A model generated the notes under the pieces. The model ran no database searches. It was not told where the DNA came from and saw only the letters and a program-made list of their open reading frames with translations. Shown here piece after piece: positions 40,834 to 49,946 of a stretch of 64,000 bases of DNA. Origin of the DNA: Actinobacteria bacterium UBA6100. Lineage in GTDB: Bacteria > Actinomycetota > Coriobacteriia > Anaerosomatales > Anaerosomataceae. The stretch's first letter is position 1. Every line of letters begins with the position of its first letter. The translations under genes and the position numbers were made by a program. The stretch spans positions 62,001 to 126,000 of the forward strand of contig DIWS01000002.1 of assembly GCA_002423585.1 (NCBI GenBank). The letters run 5' to 3'.

Positions 40834-40965
40834 AAGTAGGCCTCCGGGACTGGTTCCGCAGTGCCCCCATCGTAGCGCACCTTTGCGAGATGGTGAACGA
40901 AGATGATACGAAATCAACGCCAAATGCATGGCGCACCTGGCCCGCAGCCGTTATCTGCGAACGGT

Positions 40966-41385
40966 CTACTCGCCGAGCGGCTCGGGGGCAGATGTGGTCT
41001 CGAGGGCGTCGATCACGATCCATCGGCCGTCGTCCAGCGACAGCATGAACACCGTCGCCGCGGGCCAGCCCTCGAAGCCGTCGCTCGCCTTCCACACCAC
41101 GGCCACGTCTGCAGTCGAGGTCGTCTCGGCGGTGAGGTAGAGCGGCTCGTACTCGGGGACCTGCGGTGTGCCGGTGGCCTCGCTGCTTCCCGAGGCCAAC
41201 TCGGCGGCAATCGCCGGATCCGCGAAGTACTTCTCGTAGGCCCCCGGGGCGCGGACGTCGTCGCGGCGAAGTTCGAGGAGGGATGCGATAGCAGTGATCG
41301 CCGGGTGAACGGCATCGGCGGCACAGCCGGCGAGAAGCACAGCGGCGAAGACGAACATCAAGCTCCGGTACAACATCTTGAGCAT
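40966..41385 (-). CDS. Lipoprotein of unknown function (139 aa)
   Basis: The signal peptide ends in a textbook lipobox LLAGC (C21). The mature protein has no known domain; it ends in a beta-rich block (VAVVWKASDGFEGWPAATVFMLSLDDGRWIVIDAL). ATG 41385 has GGGAGGA upstream. The frame is open far upstream, but that is the complement of the neighbouring genes. Likely an envelope partner of the cytochrome maturation or electron-transfer proteins; that role is inferred from position only. Confidence 0.68.
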   Translation of the reverse strand: MLKMLYRSLMFVFAAVLLAGCAADAVHPAITAIASLLELRRDDVRAPGAYEKYFADPAIAAELASGSSEATGTPQVPEYEPLYLTAETTSTADVAVVWKASDGFEGWPAATVFMLSLDDGRWIVIDALETTSAPEPLGE

Positions 41386-41432
41386 CGGCAGATCCTCCCG
41401 GGCATGCTTCGGTCGTAGCGGGGGGTGAGTCG

Positions 41433-42260
41433 CTAGTGGAAATACTCGGAGTGCAGGGACGTCGTGAGGAACGATGTGAAGAACAGCGAGAGCACCGCAA
41501 GCAGGAATCCCAGCATCAGCAACACAGCGGCCTTGCGGCCCTTGAGGCCGTAGAATCGGCGCGCGTGAAGATATATGCCGTACACGAACCACGTGACGAG
41601 CGACCATGTCTCCACGGGGTCCCAACCCCAGAACCGGCCCCAGGAGTAGTAGGCCCAGATGGCGCCCGTGAGCATGCCGATGCCCCAGAACGAGAACGTG
41701 AGACCGGCGAACCGGTACGACTCGCGGTCGAGCGTGTGGGCGTCCGGAAGACCGGCGATCCGCTTCACGAACCGCCTGTCGTGCGCCACGTGCAGCGCAC
41801 CGTAGCCGAGCGACAGGAGCGCTGCGCTGAACGCCACGAAGTAGAAGCACACGTGCAGCACGAGCCACGCGCCGCGGAACGTGAGAGGCAGAAGCTTCAC
41901 TTCGGGTCCCGTGTAGATCGCAAGGCCGAGAAGCAGGAGCACTGCCGGGTAGAGCAGTACGGCCAGAACGCGACTCGTGGGCCGCCGCCAGCCAAGGACC
42001 TGCATCAAGCTCATCGCGACCCACGCGTTGGTGGACAACACCTCGTACCGCGTGAGGTATGGTCCGTGTCCAGCGCCGTACCAGCGTAGGCCAAGCGCGA
42101 CCGAGTGGATGGCGAGCCCCAGGAGCGCGATCGCGTGGCCCGCGCGGACCACGCCGGGCCTCGACATCGCGGTACCCAGCAGCACGAGTGCCGCCGCTAC
42201 GGCATACGCCACGAGCGCGACGATATGGATGGACGTCTCGAGTGCGAGCGCTTGCTCCAT
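41433..42260 (-). CDS. resC: Cytochrome c synthase subunit CcsB/ResC
   Basis: The 275-residue membrane protein is the ResC/CcsA-type haem-handling half of System II cytochrome c maturation. It has about eight helices and the tryptophan-rich WGRFWGWDPVETWSL haem-binding WWD motif, flanked by conserved histidines (LHVCFYFVAF, and YGIYLHARRFYG). It overlaps resB by one base. Confidence 0.93.
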   Translation of the reverse strand: MEQALALETSIHIVALVAYAVAAALVLLGTAMSRPGVVRAGHAIALLGLAIHSVALGLRWYGAGHGPYLTRYEVLSTNAWVAMSLMQVLGWRRPTSRVLAVLLYPAVLLLLGLAIYTGPEVKLLPLTFRGAWLVLHVCFYFVAFSAALLSLGYGALHVAHDRRFVKRIAGLPDAHTLDRESYRFAGLTFSFWGIGMLTGAIWAYYSWGRFWGWDPVETWSLVTWFVYGIYLHARRFYGLKGRKAAVLLMLGFLLAVLSLFFTSFLTTSLHSEYFH

Positions 42261-43549
42261 CAGGCGTCCTCTCCCGGCATCCGATCGACACCGAGTATCG
42301 CATCGCGTTCACCCAGGTACGAGCGGCTCATGCGTGCGGCGCGCCAACCGTACCGGATCCCAACCTCGATCTCCTCGAGCACGAGTGTGCGCGGAATCCA
42401 GGCGTAGAGCATGAGCGAGGCGATGGCGATCACAGTGAAGCCGATCATCAGGACGGCTATCCCCGGCTCACGCTGCACGATGAACCGCGCCCACTTCCTC
42501 GTAGCCACGTACTCCACAGTGAGGCCTGCGACCGTGACCGTCTCACCCTCCGCGAGCGTGACCGGCTCGGCGCTGCTATCACCTGCAGGGCGGAGAGCGA
42601 GTGGCTTCGGGTCACGCACCCCGTGCGGGTCCCACCTGCCGTCGATCGCGATCCCGCCGATCATGAGTGGTGGATCGGTGTAGACGTACTCCCCTTCTTC
42701 GGCAAAGACGAATTCTATGCGGATCGGATACTCGGTGCCGTCCGGAGTGGTGAAGATCGCGAACGCCGCATCGCCGAACTCGCCGGGTTGCGCGTAGATC
42801 GTGTGACCGTTGAGCCGCAGCGGGTGGTTGACGCTCACGGTACGCGGCACCCACACGCCCCCTTCGTCCAGGACCGATAGCGTGGCCACGACCTCCTTGA
42901 GCCCGCCCTGCGGCCAGGTCTCGGTCTCGATGCCGTCGAAGCGTATGGGCACGCCGATCTCTGGGGGATCCTCGGCATCCTCGACAGCGTGGTATGCGGC
43001 CCCCGGCTCGCGGACCTCACCCTGCGAGAAGTCCGCGACCGCACCGCTGGTGAAACCGAGCGCCACGACGGCCGAAGCGAGCGAGACGAGCAGGCCGACG
43101 TGGAACACCGCGGGCGCCCACATGCCGATACCGTGTCGGATGAACACGCGGGACGTGCCGGCACTGCGGCGCTCGCGGAATCCGGCGGCACGCGCACGCT
43201 CAGCGATCGCGCGGGGGTCTGCGCCCGGCATGTCGGTGTGCGTCACACCGACCGCACCGCGCTGCCGGCGCCATGCCGCAGCGATCATGCGGACGGTAGC
43301 CACCGAGAGAGCAAGCGCGAACACGCCGAGTACTGCGAAGAACCACCACGACGAGAATATGTCATACCAACCGAGGGTATCCGCAACGCGCGCAACGAGC
43401 GGGTTCTTCTCCTGCCAGATCGCGAGCGCCTCCGTCTGGCCGAGCGATGACTGCGGGATCCATGCTCCGAGCGCGCCGGAAGCCGCCACGAACGCCATGA
43501 GCGCGATCGAAGTGCGGCGGGAGGTCAGGATATCGAGGATGCGTCGCAT
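42260..43549 (-). CDS. resB: Cytochrome c synthase subunit ResB
   Basis: ResB (429 aa) forms the haem lyase with ResC. N-terminal helices (ILTSRRTSIALMAFVAASGALGAWIPQ, then WWFFAVLGVFALALSVATVRM) are followed by a helix near 150 and a large external domain with TYAQPGEFGD-like and PGIAVLMIGFTVIAIASLMLY near the end. Length and gene order (resB-resC) are usual for actinobacteria. The large cytochrome gene ends 51 bp upstream. Confidence 0.92.
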   Translation of the reverse strand: MRRILDILTSRRTSIALMAFVAASGALGAWIPQSSLGQTEALAIWQEKNPLVARVADTLGWYDIFSSWWFFAVLGVFALALSVATVRMIAAAWRRQRGAVGVTHTDMPGADPRAIAERARAAGFRERRSAGTSRVFIRHGIGMWAPAVFHVGLLVSLASAVVALGFTSGAVADFSQGEVREPGAAYHAVEDAEDPPEIGVPIRFDGIETETWPQGGLKEVVATLSVLDEGGVWVPRTVSVNHPLRLNGHTIYAQPGEFGDAAFAIFTTPDGTEYPIRIEFVFAEEGEYVYTDPPLMIGGIAIDGRWDPHGVRDPKPLALRPAGDSSAEPVTLAEGETVTVAGLTVEYVATRKWARFIVQREPGIAVLMIGFTVIAIASLMLYAWIPRTLVLEEIEVGIRYGWRAARMSRSYLGERDAILGVDRMPGEDA

Positions 43550-43600
43550 GCAAGTGATGGTAGCAGGACGGCGAATGCGGACTCCGCCGGGGGTGCGCTC

Positions 43601-46600
43601 CTACCAGTTCTCCCAGGTGCCGCCGGTCTGACTCGTGGTCTTCTTGTGACTCCCGCTGCAGCTCGAGTCGACCGCACAGCTGTTGCTGGTATACCCGGTG
43701 GCCGGGTCCTGCGCCTTCTGGAAGCTGAGCACCAGGATGTTGGCCTTCTCTCCTCTGTACGCCAGTCGTGCGGGCATCACGCCGTCCCTGTCAGCGATGA
43801 GGCGGGACATCTTGCCTCCGTGCGGCACGAGGAGATGGCAGCTGATGCACGGGGTGGTCTTGTGCATGGTGGCACTCCTGTGAACCTTGTTGTCTCTAAC
43901 CCGGTCAGCCGGATGGCAATTCGTGCAGAAGACGCCCGACTTGCCGTCGAACATATCCTGCAGCGTGATCAGACTGCCCGAATCGCTCCAGACCGGCCAG
44001 TTGGTGTTCGGTCCCCGAAGCGAGAATCGCACCGATGCACCGTGCGGTCCCTGGGGTACCGTTTCGGCAGCCGGGTTAGGAGTCCCGTCGAAGTTCATCG
44101 CGTACGGCGCCCTCGAATCACCATGACAGTCGGAGCACACCATGGTGTCGCCCGGCTCCCATCCGTACGCGACCTGATCGGAAAGCAGCGTCGACGTCTG
44201 GTGGGTGACGGGGTCGGACAGCTTGTCAAGGTAACCGGTCACCCTGACCTTCGAGTCGGTGCTGAAGTCATTGGCTTCGTCGTACTCGTAGTCCTCGTGC
44301 GAGTCGTAGTAGTAGCCATCGAGAGTGGCGAACACCGGATGACGTGAGTTGTTGCCGACATTGAAGTCCTGGGCGACGTTGGTCCAGTTGTCGACCGTGG
44401 TCTTGGTGCCGGTCGTCTGCGCCGGCCACACTGTCCAGACCATCTTGCCGCCCCAGGCCCCGAGCGCCACGGTGCCTCCCGCGTCGGCATTCGCGCTCGA
44501 GTGGCACTTGAAGCAGACCTCGTATTCATACAGCGCCATCTGCTTGTACTCGAGTTCGTCGTCCACGCCCGAGCCGTAACTGATCGGGTCTGCCGTCGGC
44601 CAGTTCGACGTGACGAGCGCGGCCAACTCCCCGCTCTTGAATCCGACCCCGCGCACGCCCAGGAGGGCATCGGATACGAGGTTCGTCGTGCCGTAGATAT
44701 GCCGGGATTTGCCCACGATGTGATGGTTGTGGCAGTCGGCGCACTCGACGTGCTTGTTCACCGCCACGCCACCGACCACGGTCCCCAGGTAGCTCTGCGG
44801 CTCGTCGATCGACGAGATCAGGTGCTTCTTGTAGTATGCCGCCGGCTTGTGACCGAACACGTTGTTCGCAGGATCCATCTGCTCGCCGATCGCGCGATTC
44901 GCCGTGCTCATCAGCTGCGTGCCGTAGTAGTCACGATTGCTCACGCCCAGCTTGTCGGTCGAGTTGCTGTGGCAACGGAAGCACATGTCCTCTTCGTTGA
45001 CGGCTGCGGTCTGAGGCGCTGACAGGCTCGATCGGTCCTGGCCGAGTGCGTTCAGCAGGCGTTGTTCGGGCGAGTAGTGCACCGTGAACGAGAACGGTTC
45101 CGTCTGGGTGTACTGTCCCGGCTCGAGCGTGCCGTGGCACTTCGAGCAGTTGCCGACGAACTCCGAACCGTCAGCGAAGTACGTGCTCGCGGGGTAGTTG
45201 TGAGGCGAAGCGGTCCAGTAGTCGTCCTCCACGCGCATGACCGCCGTCGCGGGCAGTACATTGTCCGCCTGGCCGTCGGGGGTGGGGGTGGTCCCATCGA
45301 TGGAACGATATATCCGGAAACTCAGCGTGTACGAATGACAGCTCAGGCACAGGTCCTCATCTGTATTGCTCGGAGTCGGCGAGACGTCGAGCCCGCTGCT
45401 GCGCAGATTGTAGGAGTTGCCCAAGGCGTCCCACTCCGTGTGGTCGACGTGGCAACTCACGCACGACAACTCCTGATTCGTCTCTGAGAAGACCGGGTAG
45501 GTCCCGTCTTCGCCAGGAGCCTGGTCGGGAGTGGCCGAGTCAAGTACATGATGGTACGACGTGGCATCGTCGACCATCCCGTGAAGTGCGCTGTGGCACG
45601 AACTGTCGAAGCAGTTGGTCGCGCCGACGGGCGAGCCCATGGGAGCATGCACGTCCCCGTGACACGCGGTGAGGCAGTCTTGCGTATCGTCATGGTCGTG
45701 ACCCGTGGTGACATCCCAGAGCCGCAGCCGGTTCTCCTCGGTTGCAGCGCTCGCATTGCGCGCTAGACCTACGATCTCCGCATCCGCAGGAACCGGGAGG
45801 TACTCCGCAGCGGTGCTGTCCCAGCCGTACGGCCTGCCAGTAACGCCCTCGGTGTCATACGACGTATGACACGTGAAGCAGAAGCGCCTCACGCCCTCGG
45901 CGGTCGATGTGTCCAGATTCGCGCCGAGTGCGTCGGAGAACATGGTCGAGTTATCGTTCTTCGACCCGTGCGGGTTGTGGCACTCGTAACACGGCAACGG
46001 CGACCCAGCCTCGTAGTAGCCGCCGCCGGTGAGGACGCGGTGCCCCGATGTCGAGCCGCCCGATGTGACGAGCGAGTAGATGTCGGGCGCCCCTTGCGCG
46101 TCGCCATCGGCGTCCGCGTCAGCCCAGTAGGCGTCATCGAGTACGGTCGTACCCGTGGCGGTGTACACCTCCGACGCGGTGCCCTGCGAACTGTTCCCGT
46201 GACATTCGAAGCACGCTTGGGCGTACTCGCCCGTCGATGCGTCGGTCGGTGCAGATGGGCGATACTGCCCGAGCAGTCCGTCGTAGTCGGCAGCACTGCG
46301 ATGCGATGCGTGACACCACTGACAGTCCCCGGCGACGCGAGTCACCGGCTCGCCCGGATTCACCGCGCTCTCGATCTCTCGGGCAGGGATGTTGGCGTGG
46401 ACGCTCGATGCAACGGTGTAGCTCGCCGGCCCCGGGAACGTGCCGAGCGTCGGGTAGTGGCTCGCGTCGCGCGCCGGGTCCTGGATCAGCGCATCGTAGG
46501 CCGCCTTCAAACCCGTGTCGATGGAAACCACGCCGCCCGTCTCGGAGCCCGCGTACCACGCATGATCTGCGCTGTGGCACGTGAGACACCACGTGCGAGG

Positions 46601-47179
46601 ATCCTCGGGGTTGATGAGGGTGTCCGGGGTCGTGTCGACGATCTCCTTGCTGACGGGTAGGTTCGCTCGCAGGCCGGGATCGCCATGAGGGCCATGACAA
46701 CTCGAGCACAGGTTCGTGAGGTCCACCCCCACGTCCGGATCGGCTACATCCTCGAGGACATGACCGCTCTTCATGCCGGCACCGAATGAGTTCGCTGCCG
46801 ACGTCTCGACATTCCAGTCCGATCCGCCTGCCTCGCCATGACAGACGAAACACACCGCAGATCCGTCAGCCCCTTCGAGCAGACAACGCCCGGTCGGGGC
46901 GGCGTGCAGCTTGTGGCACTGGGCGCACTCTGCCCGTGTGGAGGAGCCGGCATGTGCGCTCGCGGCAAGGGCCTGCACCGGTGCGATCGCGAAAAGCAAC
47001 ACGAGGCCGATCATCGAGAGCGCGACAGTAGCACCCCTTGAGGTCCGGGCATGCTTCGCCCGCCACCAGGTGGTGATCGCACCCGCCTCTCTGCCAGCCC
47101 ATGATGCAGTGATCGTCGGTCGCCTCCGAGAATCCCCGTCGTGATCTGTCGGCGCGCTCGCGGCACCGCACTGCGGCAC
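43601..47179 (-). CDS. Large multiheme c-type cytochrome (about 19 haem sites)
   Basis: The 1192-residue protein has a signal peptide (GATVALSMIGLVLLFAIAPVQALA, about residues 49-72) and 17 CxxCH motifs, the first at residue 85, plus one CxxxCH (CLTACH) and one CxxxxCH (CFDSSCH) in the middle. A further CAVDSSC...SH near the C-terminus may be a degenerate site. Several sites are of the paired CxxCH-PHG type. No membrane anchor is seen, so it may be released or bound to the outside. GTG 47179 is the only in-frame start giving a basic N-region; the exact start is uncertain. Confidence 0.9.
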   Translation of the reverse strand: MPQCGAASAPTDHDGDSRRRPTITASWAGREAGAITTWWRAKHARTSRGATVALSMIGLVLLFAIAPVQALAASAHAGSSTRAECAQCHKLHAAPTGRCLLEGADGSAVCFVCHGEAGGSDWNVETSAANSFGAGMKSGHVLEDVADPDVGVDLTNLCSSCHGPHGDPGLRANLPVSKEIVDTTPDTLINPEDPRTWCLTCHSADHAWYAGSETGGVVSIDTGLKAAYDALIQDPARDASHYPTLGTFPGPASYTVASSVHANIPAREIESAVNPGEPVTRVAGDCQWCHASHRSAADYDGLLGQYRPSAPTDASTGEYAQACFECHGNSSQGTASEVYTATGTTVLDDAYWADADADGDAQGAPDIYSLVTSGGSTSGHRVLTGGGYYEAGSPLPCYECHNPHGSKNDNSTMFSDALGANLDTSTAEGVRRFCFTCHTSYDTEGVTGRPYGWDSTAAEYLPVPADAEIVGLARNASAATEENRLRLWDVTTGHDHDDTQDCLTACHGDVHAPMGSPVGATNCFDSSCHSALHGMVDDATSYHHVLDSATPDQAPGEDGTYPVFSETNQELSCVSCHVDHTEWDALGNSYNLRSSGLDVSPTPSNTDEDLCLSCHSYTLSFRIYRSIDGTTPTPDGQADNVLPATAVMRVEDDYWTASPHNYPASTYFADGSEFVGNCSKCHGTLEPGQYTQTEPFSFTVHYSPEQRLLNALGQDRSSLSAPQTAAVNEEDMCFRCHSNSTDKLGVSNRDYYGTQLMSTANRAIGEQMDPANNVFGHKPAAYYKKHLISSIDEPQSYLGTVVGGVAVNKHVECADCHNHHIVGKSRHIYGTTNLVSDALLGVRGVGFKSGELAALVTSNWPTADPISYGSGVDDELEYKQMALYEYEVCFKCHSSANADAGGTVALGAWGGKMVWTVWPAQTTGTKTTVDNWTNVAQDFNVGNNSRHPVFATLDGYYYDSHEDYEYDEANDFSTDSKVRVTGYLDKLSDPVTHQTSTLLSDQVAYGWEPGDTMVCSDCHGDSRAPYAMNFDGTPNPAAETVPQGPHGASVRFSLRGPNTNWPVWSDSGSLITLQDMFDGKSGVFCTNCHPADRVRDNKVHRSATMHKTTPCISCHLLVPHGGKMSRLIADRDGVMPARLAYRGEKANILVLSFQKAQDPATGYTSNSCAVDSSCSGSHKKTTSQTGGTWENW

Positions 47180-47201
47180 CTGACACGATGCTCACGCGGA
47201 G

Positions 47202-47294
47202 TCAGTCTACCATGCTGATCCCGCGCATCGGACTCTCTCGACCGGCAAGGCGACGCCCGGCGCCAATCGGTCTGCAGAGAATGACGAGCGGCAT
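47202..47294 (-). CDS. Possible 30-aa ORF with strong ribosome site
   Basis: Immediately after the upstream NHL gene stop, GGAGGAG precedes ATG 47294, which opens a 30-codon frame ending 23 bases before the cytochrome GTG. The peptide (MPLVILCRPIGAG...) has no recognisable family. It may be a translated leader or a chance ORF using a ribosome site left from a rearrangement. Confidence 0.3.
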   Translation of the reverse strand: MPLVILCRPIGAGRRLAGRESPMRGISMVD

Positions 47295-47309
47295 CACTCC
47301 TCCTGGAAG

Positions 47310-48302
47310 CTACGGCTCGCGCACGTTCAGCACGACCACCGATCCGCCTGCTGAGTCGGTGATGTACAGCCTGGACGTGAGCGAATCCCAGGCCACCTGT
47401 TCCGGAAGGATCAGCGGGGCACCCGGCACGGTCTGCGCGTTCACGATGTGGGTGCGTGCACCCTCCGCGTCACAGACGTACGCCGCCTGCCCCAGGACGT
47501 CCACGAGGGCGAACCCGCGGGCGACTTCGACCATGCCCCGCGGGACCGAGTAGGCGTCCGGCCACTCTCCCACGACCTCGCCGCTGTCGGCGTCGAACAT
47601 CACGACGCGACCGCTCTTCGTGTCGGACACGTGAACGATGCCGTCGGCCACCACGAGTCCTCCGGGGTGCGCCTGCGCGTCATCGGCCTCGGCCCCGAAC
47701 TCGCGCACGAACGCGCCGGAATCGTCATAGACCATCACCCGCATGCCGGATGCGCCGACGACGTAGAACTCTCCATCATCGTATGCGACGGAGATGGCCC
47801 GCACCGCCGTATCTTCGTCACCCGCGGCGCCGAGCTCGAACAGCGCCTCCGCCTTCTCGTCTGCGCGGGCCTTCACCACCACCACCGTCCCAAGCGCACC
47901 GTCGACGACGGCCAGACGACCGTCACCCGTGAGTGCGAGCGCAGCTGGCGCACTGCCGGCACCGCTCGGGTCCGCGAGCACGATGGCGCCGCGGTCCCTC
48001 CCGTAGCGGTTGAAGATGCGGATGGCGCCCGCCCCCGAGTCGGCGACGAACACGCGGTTGCCATCCATCGCGATGCCGAGTGGCTTCTCGAGAGGCTCCT
48101 CCCCCTCCGCGGGGAGGACGCCAGCGAGATTCACCCTCACCGACTCGTCGTCGGGCAGCTTGGCGAACGGGTCGTACGTGAGGTGGGCGCCGAGTGCGAT
48201 GGCCACAACGAGCAAGGTCACGACCCCGGTGACGACCAGCGACCGCGGGATGCGTCGCGATGCACTCGCAGTGACCTGCGTCGCGGCAGACTCAGAAGTC
48301 AA
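47310..48302 (-). CDS. Membrane-anchored NHL beta-propeller protein
   Basis: A 330-residue protein with one N-terminal helix (RSLVVTGVVTLLVVAIALGAHL) and NHL-type beta-propeller repeats (KPLGIAMDGNRVFVADSGAGAIRIFNRYG, PGGLVVADGIVHVSDTKSGRVVMFD, LTSRLYITDSAGGSVVVLN). No ATG lies at the coding start; TTG 48302 is the best choice, overlapping the cytochrome gene by 11 bases. NHL proteins bind protein or polysaccharide ligands; next to multiheme cytochromes it may hold or align them. Confidence 0.8.
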   Translation of the reverse strand: MTSESAATQVTASASRRIPRSLVVTGVVTLLVVAIALGAHLTYDPFAKLPDDESVRVNLAGVLPAEGEEPLEKPLGIAMDGNRVFVADSGAGAIRIFNRYGRDRGAIVLADPSGAGSAPAALALTGDGRLAVVDGALGTVVVVKARADEKAEALFELGAAGDEDTAVRAISVAYDDGEFYVVGASGMRVMVYDDSGAFVREFGAEADDAQAHPGGLVVADGIVHVSDTKSGRVVMFDADSGEVVGEWPDAYSVPRGMVEVARGFALVDVLGQAAYVCDAEGARTHIVNAQTVPGAPLILPEQVAWDSLTSRLYITDSAGGSVVVLNVREP

Positions 48303-49764
48303 CGCCGACGACCTGTCCCGGCACCACGGCGTGGCAGATGAGACAGTTGCCGTCGAGACCCGCCTCGTAGTGTCGGAGCAGATGCCTGTAGCCCTCAGCG
48401 GACCCATGCGGTGCGTGGCATGTCGTCGTGCAGGTGAGGGCCTTCCGAGCATTCACGTCATAGTAGACGGGCCGCACCGGGTGGTTCTTGTGTCCGCCCG
48501 CTGCGTCGTCGTAGTACGTGCGCGGGTGACACGAGAAGCACACCTCGGGCTGCGCATCCTTGAGCAACGGCCCGTAGTTCGACCCGTGCGGTGTATGGCA
48601 CCCCCAGCACGGGGTCTCCTTGTGCATGGAGCTGTCGTAGGTGACCTGGATCGGCCGCGCGTGGCAGTCATAACAGATACCGTTGTCATCGTCGTAGAGC
48701 AGACCGGCGTAGTTGGTGCCGTGCGCGTCATGGCACCCGGTGCAGTCGAGCGAGATCGTGCCCACCGGATGGTGGCTCGCCTTCATGAAGTCGTTGCGTA
48801 TAGCCGGGTGACAGCCGTAGCACAGCGCGGGCTGGCTCTGTCGAAGCAGAGGCATGAAGTCCGACCCGTGGGGTTCATGACAGTCGGTGCAGGCGTCCTC
48901 AAGGATCGGACCGTGGAGCACCCGCATACCCGAGAGTTGCGCGACCGAGGGGTGGCACCTGAAGCAGAGATCTCGCTGGTTGTCGACGAGGATGCCCTTG
49001 TAGGCTGAACCGTGGGGGTCGTGGCAGTCGGTGCAATGGAATCCGGCGACCGGTGCATGCGCCTGCGCGCGACCGATCTCCTTGCCGATAGGGTGGCATG
49101 TGATGCACAGGTCCTCGACGTTCACGGTCAGCATGCTGCGCACGTCGGAGGCGTGCGGGTCGTGACAGTCGATGCAGTTGCCGTTCACGAACGGAGCGTG
49201 CGTGTACTCCTCGTTGGCCTGCGGACCCATGTTTCCATGGCACATCCAGCACAACTCGTCGATCGGCATGACGAGTTCGGACTCCTCGCCCTTCACCTGC
49301 CTCTCGGTCGTGCTCTTGACCTCCCCGCCCTCGGCTCCCACGACCTCCTTGGTTCCCCCGATGACATCGAGCATGATCTTGAGCGGAAGCCACTCTACGA
49401 GCGTCCGTGTGCGATCCCACACCTGGGTGACCCCGCCGATGACGGTGGTCGTCTCGATCTCACCGTGAGGCGTGTGACATGTGGTGCACCGCTCCATCTC
49501 GAACGGGTTGTGGACGATGTCCCGTGAGAACTCGGGGATCTGCTCGACGTGACACTGGAGGCACTCGAGGTTGCGCGTGACGCTGCGGATCACCTGGTCG
49601 TCGCCGGCGGTGATGTAGGTCTGCGTGATGGTCGTCACGCCGCAAAGGACGAGAAGCAGCAACAGAACGGCCGCGAACACGCCGCGTCCACGGCGATCCG
49701 TCGTGCCGGTCTGATCCTCGCCGTCTGAGATGACAGCGCCTACCCCGACGTCCGATTCGCCCAA
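48292..49764 (-). CDS. Membrane-anchored multiheme cytochrome (about 15 haem sites)
   Basis: The 490-residue protein keeps its N-terminal helix (VFAAVLLLLLVLCGVTTITQTYI) as an anchor and carries 14 CxxCH motifs plus one CxxxCH (CTTTCHAPHG). Most haem sites occur in the paired arrangement of the doubled-CxxCH family (CTDCHDPHGSAYKG...CFRCH). Such anchored multihemes can oxidise menaquinol or pass electrons outward. TTG 49764 with GGGGGAGG just upstream is the likely start. Confidence 0.88.
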   Translation of the reverse strand: MGESDVGVGAVISDGEDQTGTTDRRGRGVFAAVLLLLLVLCGVTTITQTYITAGDDQVIRSVTRNLECLQCHVEQIPEFSRDIVHNPFEMERCTTCHTPHGEIETTTVIGGVTQVWDRTRTLVEWLPLKIMLDVIGGTKEVVGAEGGEVKSTTERQVKGEESELVMPIDELCWMCHGNMGPQANEEYTHAPFVNGNCIDCHDPHASDVRSMLTVNVEDLCITCHPIGKEIGRAQAHAPVAGFHCTDCHDPHGSAYKGILVDNQRDLCFRCHPSVAQLSGMRVLHGPILEDACTDCHEPHGSDFMPLLRQSQPALCYGCHPAIRNDFMKASHHPVGTISLDCTGCHDAHGTNYAGLLYDDDNGICYDCHARPIQVTYDSSMHKETPCWGCHTPHGSNYGPLLKDAQPEVCFSCHPRTYYDDAAGGHKNHPVRPVYYDVNARKALTCTTTCHAPHGSAEGYRHLLRHYEAGLDGNCLICHAVVPGQVVGVDF

Positions 49765-49946
49765 CAGACCTCCCCCGCGCACATGTTCGTGACGGTCAGG
49801 CGCCCCACGCCGCGCCCCCGCACACAAGCCAGTCTAGCATTCACAACCGTAGTTCCACATTCACTATCGGCACCCCTGCCGGTCGCCTGAACGCGCGCCA
49901 GCGACGCCATCACGCACGGCTTCATGCGCCACAGAAGTCGGGTGCG

